This document shows, in pieces, positions 7,945 to 14,232 of a stretch of 56,379 nucleotides of DNA (positions are counted from its first letter, which is position 1; each line of letters starts with the position of its first letter). Source of the DNA: an uncultured Bacteroidales bacterium (GTDB lineage: Bacteria; Bacteroidota; Bacteroidia; Bacteroidales; UBA932); the NCBI GenBank assembly GCA_946538425.1, contig CAMNGM010000002.1, positions 1 through 56,379 on the forward strand. The letters run 5' to 3'. Under the pieces are notes generated by a model. It had not been told where the DNA came from. It saw only the letters and a program-made list of their open reading frames with translations, and ran no database searches. Position numbers and translations under genes: made by a program.

Positions 7945-10389
7945 ATGAAAAAGCTGGACCTGTTCATACTGAAGTCGTTCATAGGACCGTTCTTCGCGAT
8001 CCTCGCGATCACCATCTTCATCCTGGTGATGCAGTTCCTGTGGCTGTACATCGATGAACTGGTCGGCAAAGGCCTGGAGCTCAAGGTCATCCTGGAGTTC
8101 CTCCTGTGGGGGAGCTGCCAGGTGCTGCCGCTGGCCCTGCCGCTGGCAACCCTCCTGGCGTCGATGATGACCTTCGGCGACATGGGCGAGCACTACGAGC
8201 TCACCGCGATGAACTCCGCCGGCATCTCCCTCGCCCGCATCCTGCTGCCCGCGACGGTCGCCAGCGCCGTCATCGCCGTCGCCGCGTTCTTCATCGGCGA
8301 CCGGCTGGTCCCCTACTCCATCAACCACATCTATACGATGCGCGAGGACATCGGGCGCACCAAGTCCGAGATCAAGATCCCCGTCGGGACCTTCTACGAC
8401 GGCATCGAGGGGTACATCCTCCGCATCGACGACCGCGACAAGGAGACCGGGATGATGTACGGGGTGATGGTCTACGACCACACGACCGACAAGGGCAACC
8501 TCCGCCTCACCGTCGCCGACAGCGGCCTGATGAAGATGTCCAAGGCCAAGGACTACCTGACCTTCCAGCTGTACGACGGCACCAACTACCAGGAGACCAA
8601 CACCCGCAAGTACCGGGACACCACCCTCGCCCTGCAGCGGATCCATTTCGCCCGCCAGGAGATGGTGATTCCGCTGGAGAACTACTCGTTCCATCATTCC
8701 GACTCCGCCCGCTACGGCGACCAGGTCCGGTCGATGTCCAACGAGCAGCTCCGCCACGGCCGGGATTCCCTGGCCGAGAAGTCGGACGCGGGCGCGGAGA
8801 AGTTCCTGGAGGAGATCCGGCACTCGTACGCCCTCCAGTGGCAGTCGCAACTGGATTCCGGCTGGAAGGATCCCGCCAAGAAGCCGTTCGACCTCAGCCG
8901 CGAACCGGCCTCCTGGGAGGATCCGGGACGGCGGAAGATCGCCTACGAGTCGGCCGTGTCCAACGTGAACCAGCTCCAGTCCACCATCCAGACCCAGGGG
9001 ATGGAGGCCTACGAATACAGCCGCCTCCTCCGCCTGAGCGAGGTGGAGATCTGGAAGAAATACGCCCAGGCCCTCGCCTGCTTCATCCTTTTCTTCATCG
9101 GCGCCCCGATCGGCTCCCTCATCCGCAAGGGCGGACTGGGCACCCCGGCCGTCGTGTCCATCCTGTTCTTCGTCCTGTACTGGGTCGTGGACATCTCGGG
9201 CACGAAACTGGCCCGCGACGGCGCCACGACGCCTTTCATCGGCGATTTCATATCGGCCTTCGTCCTGATTCCCATCGGCGTGTTCCTCACCTGGATGGCC
9301 ATCCGGGAGAAGTCCCTCAACCTGGACGCCTTCAAGACCTGGCGCCGCAAATTCTTCAGCAAGCTTATGTCCCTGTTCAAGAAGACCCGCATCGTCTATA
9401 TGGGCACGCCCGAGTTCGCCGTGGCCCCGCTCGACGCCCTCACCAAGGGGCGCGGCTACAAAGTGGTCGGCGTCGTGACCGTGCCCGACAAGCCCAGCGG
9501 CCGCGGGCTCAAGATGAACGAGAGCGCCGTGAAGAAATATGCCGTGGCGAACGGCCTCCCCCTCCTGCAGCCCGAAAAGCTCAAGGGCCCGGCCTTCCTC
9601 GAGGCCCTCGCGGCCTGGAAGGCGGACCTGTTCGTGGTCGTCGGCTTCCGGATGCTGCCGGAGGTGGTCTGGAAAATGCCCAAGATGGGCACCTTCAACC
9701 TCCACGCCGCCCTCCTGCCGCAGTACCGCGGCGCTGCCCCGATCAACTGGGCCGTCATCAACGGGGAGAACCTCACGGGCGTGACGACCTTCATGATCGA
9801 CCAGAAGATCGACACGGGCGGCATCCTCCTGCGCCAGGAGTGCCGGATCGAGCCCACGGACACCGTCGGCGACGTGCACGACAAGCTGATGGCCCTCGGC
9901 GCGGACCTCGTGGTCGAGACGGTCGAAGGCCTCATCCAGAAGAATGTCGAGACGCGCGTCCAGCGCAGTTTCGTCCAGGGTTCCGAAGTCCTGAAACCAG
10001 CCCCGAAGCTCACCCGCGAGCTCCAGCACATCGACTGGGACGACACCGCGCGCAACATCTACAACCTCGTCCGCGGCCTGTCCCCGTTCCCGGGGGCCTT
10101 CACCGAACTGGTCAAGGACGGCCAGGCCACGCAGCTGAAGGTCTTCTTCGGCGAAATCCGCACCGACCTCCACGCCGCGCCGGGCACCGTCCTCTCCGAC
10201 GGCAAGACCTACCTCGCCGTCGCCACGCAGGACGGCGCGCTCGCCCTCACCGACCTCCAGCTCGCCGGCAAGAAGCGGATGGATGTCAAGGCCTTCCTCC
10301 TGGGCTTCCGCGAACCGGAAACCTACACCACGTCCAAGGGTACCTCGAAGGCTGAAATCCTGAAAACCAAACCCACAGACGAGGATTAG
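7945..10389 (+). CDS. LptG/LptF-type LPS export permease continuous with methionyl-tRNA formyltransferase
   Basis: One 814-codon open frame carries two normally separate proteins. Residues 1 to about 472 are a YjgP/YjgQ (LptF/G) permease: an N-terminal helix FFAILAITIFILVMQFLWLY, two further helices to about 125, a periplasmic jelly-roll domain, and three C-terminal helices including FFIGAPIGSLIRKGGLG. This partner of LptB moves LPS to the Lpt bridge. From about 475 a complete Fmt follows: RIVYMGTPEFAVAPL, PDKPSGRGLK, the catalytic NLHAALLPQYRGAAPI and DQKIDTGGIL, then the C-terminal OB domain. No stop codon separates them. An in-frame ATG at 9367 sits exactly where a stand-alone Fmt would begin. 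Either a true fusion exists or the lptG stop was lost and Fmt is also made from the internal start. A sequencing error that removed a stop is possible but would have to keep the frame. Confidence 0.88.
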   Translation: MKKLDLFILKSFIGPFFAILAITIFILVMQFLWLYIDELVGKGLELKVILEFLLWGSCQVLPLALPLATLLASMMTFGDMGEHYELTAMNSAGISLARILLPATVASAVIAVAAFFIGDRLVPYSINHIYTMREDIGRTKSEIKIPVGTFYDGIEGYILRIDDRDKETGMMYGVMVYDHTTDKGNLRLTVADSGLMKMSKAKDYLTFQLYDGTNYQETNTRKYRDTTLALQRIHFARQEMVIPLENYSFHHSDSARYGDQVRSMSNEQLRHGRDSLAEKSDAGAEKFLEEIRHSYALQWQSQLDSGWKDPAKKPFDLSREPASWEDPGRRKIAYESAVSNVNQLQSTIQTQGMEAYEYSRLLRLSEVEIWKKYAQALACFILFFIGAPIGSLIRKGGLGTPAVVSILFFVLYWVVDISGTKLARDGATTPFIGDFISAFVLIPIGVFLTWMAIREKSLNLDAFKTWRRKFFSKLMSLFKKTRIVYMGTPEFAVAPLDALTKGRGYKVVGVVTVPDKPSGRGLKMNESAVKKYAVANGLPLLQPEKLKGPAFLEALAAWKADLFVVVGFRMLPEVVWKMPKMGTFNLHAALLPQYRGAAPINWAVINGENLTGVTTFMIDQKIDTGGILLRQECRIEPTDTVGDVHDKLMALGADLVVETVEGLIQKNVETRVQRSFVQGSEVLKPAPKLTRELQHIDWDDTARNIYNLVRGLSPFPGAFTELVKDGQATQLKVFFGEIRTDLHAAPGTVLSDGKTYLAVATQDGALALTDLQLAGKKRMDVKAFLLGFREPETYTTSKGTSKAEILKTKPTDED
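9367..10389 (+). other. fmt: Fmt portion with possible internal start (methionyl-tRNA formyltransferase)
   Basis: Translation from the in-frame ATG at 9367 gives MSLFKKTRIVYMGTPEFAV and 340 residues, the ordinary length and N-terminus of Fmt. Fmt formylates Met-tRNAi using 10-formyl-THF. The Asn-His pair in TFNLHAALLP and the Asp in DQKIDTGG match the catalytic triad known in E. coli Fmt. The usual SLLPxxRGAAP is AALLPQYRGAAP here, a mild variation. This entry marks a possible independent product of the fused frame. Confidence 0.7.
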
Positions 10390-10499
10390 GTGGCAGGCCC
10401 TCTCTTTTCAAACCCCCGCTTTGCGGTCCCTCCCATAAATGGGCCCCTCCCTCTTATAAGCCGAGGGTGGCATAGGTTTGAAAAGAGAGGCCCTGCCAC
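10390..10499. repeat. Long inverted repeat between fmt and thiN
   Basis: The arms GTGGCAGGCCCTCTCTTTTC+AAAC (10390-10413) and the reverse complement at 10476-10499 match at 23 of 24 positions around a 62-base GC-rich centre. The left arm starts directly after the fmt TAG and the right arm ends 18 bases before the thiN ATG. It could act as a terminator-like hairpin, but the size and defined ends also fit a small non-autonomous mobile element. No T-tract follows. Confidence 0.8.
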
Positions 10500-10517
10500 A
10501 AGACAGACGCTGACACC

Positions 10518-11162
10518 ATGAAAAACGTTGTCATCCTGTGCAATGGGGCGTTTCCCCGGAAAGCGTATCCGCTGTATCTGCTGGACAGCGCCGAGGTGGT
10601 CGTGTGCTGCGACGGGGCGGCGGTGAAGTATCTGCGCCGGTACGGGGGGAAAAGATTGCCGGAGGCGGTGATCGGGGACATGGACTCGCTGCCCGGGCGG
10701 TGGCGGGAGAAACTGGCGCCGATTGTCGTGCATGTGGAGGAGCAGGACGACAATGATATGACGAAGGCGATGCGGTACGTGCTGGAACACCATCCGGACG
10801 TGACGGACATCCACATCCTGGGCGCCACGGGACTCCGGGAGGACCACACCGTGGGCAATCTGGGGCTACTGATGGAATACACCCGGTTGTTCGACCTGGG
10901 CGGCATCCGCGTGGAAATGGTGTCGGATTTCTCCACGGCCTTTGCCATCACGGACAGCTGCGAGCTGCATGTGGGCAAGGGACGGCGCGTATCCTTGTTC
11001 TCCCCCGACAACGCCTTGACCATCAAGTCCGAAGGACTCCATTGGCCCACGGACGGCGTCGTTTTCGACGCCTGGTGGCCGGCCACGCTGAACCGGGCCG
11101 ACGCCGACATCATAAAACTCACTTTTTCACATCCTTCCCGCGCGCTGATCATCCTGGATTGA
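10518..11162 (+). CDS. thiN: Thiamine pyrophosphokinase
   Basis: This cytoplasmic enzyme converts thiamine plus ATP to thiamine diphosphate. The 214-residue protein shows the family pattern: VVILCNGAFP at the start, VVCCDGAA near 30, VIGDMDSLP near 55, DDNDMTKAM near 78, and LGATGLREDHTVGN near 100. The C-terminal beta domain ends with LTFSHPSRALIIL. The start is the ATG at 10518, 18 bases after the long inverted repeat. The gene is followed by an independent promoter for the next gene. Confidence 0.9.
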   Translation: MKNVVILCNGAFPRKAYPLYLLDSAEVVVCCDGAAVKYLRRYGGKRLPEAVIGDMDSLPGRWREKLAPIVVHVEEQDDNDMTKAMRYVLEHHPDVTDIHILGATGLREDHTVGNLGLLMEYTRLFDLGGIRVEMVSDFSTAFAITDSCELHVGKGRRVSLFSPDNALTIKSEGLHWPTDGVVFDAWWPATLNRADADIIKLTFSHPSRALIILD

Positions 11163-11173
11163 GTATTTTTTCC

Positions 11174-11181
11174 TATCTTTG
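11174..11181 (+). promoter_or_regulatory. -7 box for the NapHG-like gene
   Basis: TATCTTTG matches TAnnTTTG, 23 bases before the ATG at 11205, within a T-rich stretch after the thiN stop. Confidence 0.55.
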
Positions 11182-11204
11182 CCCGATTAACAATAAAAGG
11201 TCAA

Positions 11205-12731
11205 ATGCTTAGGAAAATACGCATCGCACTGGCCGTCATCTTCTGGCTGGGCATCACGCTGCTGCTCCTGGACTTCACGGGAGCGCTGCACGGATGGCTC
11301 GGTTGGATGGCGAAGGTCCAGTTCCTGCCGGCCGTTCTGGCCCTCAACGTGGCCGTCATCGTCGGCCTCGTGCTCCTGACCCTGGTCTTCGGACGGGTCT
11401 ATTGTTCCGTCATCTGCCCGCTGGGCGTCTTCCAGGACGGCGTGGCACACCTCAACGTCGCACGCAAGCGCAGGAAGAAGGACCGCAAGCCGTACGGCTA
11501 CAGCCCCGAGGTGAAGTGGCTCCGCTACGGCGTATGGGCGCTCTTCGTCATCGCCCTCATCGCGGGCGTGCAGGCGCTCGTCGCCCTGCTGGCCCCGTAC
11601 AGCGCCTGGGGACGTATTGTCCAGAACCTGTTCCAACCGGTATACCTGTGGGTGAACAACCTCTTCGCCGCCCTGGCGGAGCGGGCCGGCAGCTACGCCT
11701 TCTACGAGAAGGAAGTCTGGCTCCGCAGCCTGCCCACCTTCATCGTGGCCGCGACCACGCTCGTGGTGGTGGTCATCCTCGCCTGGCGCAACGGCCGTAC
11801 GTATTGCAACACCATCTGCCCCGTGGGCACTACGCTCAGCTTCTTCTCCCGCTTCGCGATGTTCCGCCCGGTCATCGACGCGGACAAGTGCAAGAACTGC
11901 AAGGTGTGCGAACACAACTGCAAGGCCGCCTGCATCAACATCGCCGAGCACAAGATCGACTACTCCCGCTGCGTGGACTGCTTCGACTGCCTCGAGGACT
12001 GCAAGTTCGGGGCGCTGAAGTACCGGTATGCGTGGGGGAGGAAAGAGATTCCTTCACCGGCTGCGCCGGTTCGGAATGACAACGCCCCTGTCACTCCGGG
12101 CGAAGCGAAGGAGTCTCAAGGCCGCCGGGCCTTCATCACCGGCGCCGCGCTGGCCGTGGGAACGGCCGCGCTGAAGGCGCAGGAGAAGAAGGTGGACGGC
12201 GGTTTCGCAGTCATCCTGGACAAGGAAGTGCCCGTGCGCGACATCCCCCTCACGCCCCCCGGATCCAAGAGCGTCAAGGACTTCTACCGCCGCTGCACGG
12301 CCTGCCAGCTGTGCGTGGCCGAATGCCCGAACAACGTGCTCCGTCCGTCGACGGACCTCAAGCACTTCATGCAGCCCGAAATGTCCTACGAGCGCGGCTA
12401 CTGCCGTCCGGAGTGCACCCGCTGCTCCGAACTGTGCCCGACGGGCGCCATCCGGAAGATCAACAAGGAGGAGAAGACGCAGTACCATGTGGGCACGGCC
12501 CGCGTGAACGCGGAACTCTGCGTGGTGGAGCAGGGGGTGGAATGCGGCAACTGCGCCCGCCACTGCCCCGCCGGCGCCATCCGGCTCGTCAAGGACGAGG
12601 CGACCGGCTACCGCCGGCCCGTGGTGAACGAGGAGCGCTGCATCGGCTGCGGCGCCTGCGAGAACCTGTGCCCGGCGCGCCCGATCAGCGCGATCACCGT
12701 CAATGGACGGCATAACCATATCGAGGAATAG
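11205..12731 (+). CDS. Polytopic iron-sulfur protein resembling a NapH-NapG fusion (quinol dehydrogenase type)
   Basis: The 508-residue protein has about four membrane helices in residues 1-200, with RVYCSVICPLGVFQD and RTYCNTICPVGTTLSFF, the twin CxxxCP motifs of NapH/CcoG-like proteins. A dicluster segment follows (CKNCKVCEHNCKAACI, then CVDCFDCLEDCKFGALKY). A linker encoded by an interspersed repeat leads to GRRAFITGAALAVGTAALKAQ, which looks like a Tat-type anchor embedded mid-protein. The last ~190 residues hold NapG-like clusters: CTACQLCVAECPN, CTRCSELCPTGAI, CGNCARHCPAGAI and CIGCGACENLCPA. In known systems NapH oxidises quinol and passes electrons to exported NapG. By analogy this protein could move electrons from the quinone pool to a periplasmic acceptor. 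The Tat-type AKR gene downstream is the obvious candidate acceptor. The role is inferred; the Fe-S and membrane content is directly visible. Confidence 0.82.
   Translation: MLRKIRIALAVIFWLGITLLLLDFTGALHGWLGWMAKVQFLPAVLALNVAVIVGLVLLTLVFGRVYCSVICPLGVFQDGVAHLNVARKRRKKDRKPYGYSPEVKWLRYGVWALFVIALIAGVQALVALLAPYSAWGRIVQNLFQPVYLWVNNLFAALAERAGSYAFYEKEVWLRSLPTFIVAATTLVVVVILAWRNGRTYCNTICPVGTTLSFFSRFAMFRPVIDADKCKNCKVCEHNCKAACINIAEHKIDYSRCVDCFDCLEDCKFGALKYRYAWGRKEIPSPAAPVRNDNAPVTPGEAKESQGRRAFITGAALAVGTAALKAQEKKVDGGFAVILDKEVPVRDIPLTPPGSKSVKDFYRRCTACQLCVAECPNNVLRPSTDLKHFMQPEMSYERGYCRPECTRCSELCPTGAIRKINKEEKTQYHVGTARVNAELCVVEQGVECGNCARHCPAGAIRLVKDEATGYRRPVVNEERCIGCGACENLCPARPISAITVNGRHNHIEE
12045..12117. repeat. 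Palindromic pair of interspersed repeats inside the NapHG-like gene
   Basis: The left half GAGATTCCTTC-ACCGGCTGCGCCGGT-TCGGAATGACA and the right half TGTCACTCCGGGCGAAGCGA-AGGAGTCTC form a 73-bp inverted pair. The middle of the left half is itself a small hairpin. The frame is kept open and encodes RNDNAPVTPGEAKES-like sequence in the linker between the two halves of the protein. Confidence 0.85.
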
Positions 12732-12740
12732 ATTTCTCGG

Positions 12741-12800
12741 CAAGCTCGAAATGACAAAGTGGTACTCAAAATGACAAAGAGGTACTCGAAATGACAAGTA
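12741..12800. repeat. Three tandem 20-bp repeats before the aldo/keto reductase gene
   Basis: The unit (G)GTACTCRAAATGACAAAGW repeats with an exact 20-bp period (12741, 12761, 12781). It contains a diverged copy of the TCGGAATGACA end of the interspersed repeat. The last unit supplies an ATG (12791) in-frame with the downstream gene. Confidence 0.75.
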
Positions 12801-14152
12801 TGGAAAGAAGAGACTTTATCAAGATATCGGGCGCGGGGGCGCTGGCCCTCGGCGCCGCCGCCGTGGGATGCGCGCCCAAGAAGGCCGCAACGGCTCCGGC
12901 CGAGGAAGGTCCGGAGGAGATGGTGCTCCGCGAGAATCCCGTCAACGGGGACAAGGTGTCCCTCCTGGGCTTCGGCTGCATGCGCTGGCCCATGGTCGAG
13001 AAGGACGGGCAGCGGGTCATCGACCAGGAGGCCGTCAATGAGATGGTGGACTACGCCATCGAACACGGGATCAATTACTTCGACACCTCCCCCGCCTACC
13101 TGATGGGGCAGTCGGAAAAGGCCGCGGGCATCGCCCTAAGCCGCCATCCGCGCGACAAGTATTACATCGCCACGAAACTCTCCAACTTCAACAACGCCAC
13201 GCCGGAGGCCTCCATCCAGATGTACAAGGACTCCTTCGAGCAGCTGAAGACGGACTATTTCGACTACTACCTCCTGCACGCCATCGGCAGCGGCGGCGTG
13301 GCCGCTTTCGAACAGCGCTACGTGCAGAACGGCATGATGGATTTCCTCGTCAAGGAAAAGGAGGCGGGCCGCATCCGCAACCTGGGCTTCTCCTTCCACG
13401 GAGCCCCCGGCGAGTTCGACGAGCTCATCGGCCTGCACGACAGCGGGAAATACCATTGGGACTTCGTCCAGATCGAGATGAACTTCGTGGACTGGAACCA
13501 CGCCGACGGCCGGCGGAACGCCAACGCCTCGTACCTGTATGAGGAACTGGACAAGCGCGGCATCCCCATCGTCATCATGGAACCCCTCCTGGGCGGCCGC
13601 CTGGCCAACGTGCCGGAAGCCATCGCCACCCAGATGAAGGAGCGCGAACCGGACAAGTCCATCGCCTCCTGGGCCTTCCGTTTCTGCGGAACCCAGCCCC
13701 GGGTCCTGTGCACCCTGAGCGGCATGACGAACATGGACCCGCTCCTGGACAATGTCAAGACCTTCACGCACTTCAAGCCCCTCACGGAGGAGGAGCTGGA
13801 CTTCCTGGAGCGGATGGCCACCCAGATGATGGAGTATCCCACCGTGAACTGCACGGACTGCAAGTACTGCATGCCCTGCCCCTGGGGCATCGACATCCCG
13901 GGCATCTTCAAGCACTACAACACGTCCGTCACGGAAGGCCGCTACCCGCAGACGCAGGAGCAGAAGGATTACCAGAAGCTCAAGAAAGCCTACCTGGTGA
14001 GCTACAACCGGGCCATCCCGACGCTCCGGCAGGCCGAGCACTGCATCCACTGCGGCGAATGCCTGTCGCACTGTCCGCAGTCGATTCCGATTCCGCGGGA
14101 GCTCCAGCGGATCAACCGCTACATCGAGAAGCTCAAGCAGGATACGCTGTAA
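12800..14152 (+). CDS. Tat-type aldo/keto reductase with C-terminal 4Fe-4S domain
   Basis: The protein starts MERRDFIKISGAGALALGAA, a twin-arginine signal (RRDFIK), followed by GCAP, which could be a lipobox. The AKR barrel runs from about residue 45 to 330 with LLGFGCMRWP, NYFDTSPAYLMGQSEKA (Asp and catalytic Tyr), YYIATKLS (Lys) and YLLHAIG (His). Two cluster segments follow: CTDCKYCMPCPWGIDIP and CIHCGECLSHCPQSIPIP. The start at 12800 is preferred because the upstream ATG at 12791 lies in a tandem repeat. It sits 68 bases behind the NapHG-like gene and is probably co-transcribed. An exported AKR would not meet NAD(P)H, which suggests electrons come through Fe-S relays, but this is inference; the Tat motif may instead be a cryptic or anchoring sequence. 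The substrate is unknown. Confidence 0.88.
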   Translation: MERRDFIKISGAGALALGAAAVGCAPKKAATAPAEEGPEEMVLRENPVNGDKVSLLGFGCMRWPMVEKDGQRVIDQEAVNEMVDYAIEHGINYFDTSPAYLMGQSEKAAGIALSRHPRDKYYIATKLSNFNNATPEASIQMYKDSFEQLKTDYFDYYLLHAIGSGGVAAFEQRYVQNGMMDFLVKEKEAGRIRNLGFSFHGAPGEFDELIGLHDSGKYHWDFVQIEMNFVDWNHADGRRNANASYLYEELDKRGIPIVIMEPLLGGRLANVPEAIATQMKEREPDKSIASWAFRFCGTQPRVLCTLSGMTNMDPLLDNVKTFTHFKPLTEEELDFLERMATQMMEYPTVNCTDCKYCMPCPWGIDIPGIFKHYNTSVTEGRYPQTQEQKDYQKLKKAYLVSYNRAIPTLRQAEHCIHCGECLSHCPQSIPIPRELQRINRYIEKLKQDTL

Positions 14153-14182
14153 AGGCGCATCTTGCGATCGACGCCAAACGAG

Positions 14183-14215
14183 AGAGAGCCGGCCCCGAAA
14201 CGGGACCGGCTCTCT
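14183..14215. terminator. Bidirectional hairpin terminator
   Basis: AGAGAGCCGGCCCCG / CGGGACCGGCTCTCT form a 15-bp stem with one mismatch and a 3-base loop. It lies between the converging AKR and fimbrillin-like genes. Confidence 0.8.
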
Positions 14216-14232
14216 TACGAAATAGCCGTTAC

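Noticed and set aside
12741-12800. Possible CRISPR-like array
   Set aside because: Three contiguous 20-bp units without spacers; it is a plain tandem repeat, and no cas genes are present.
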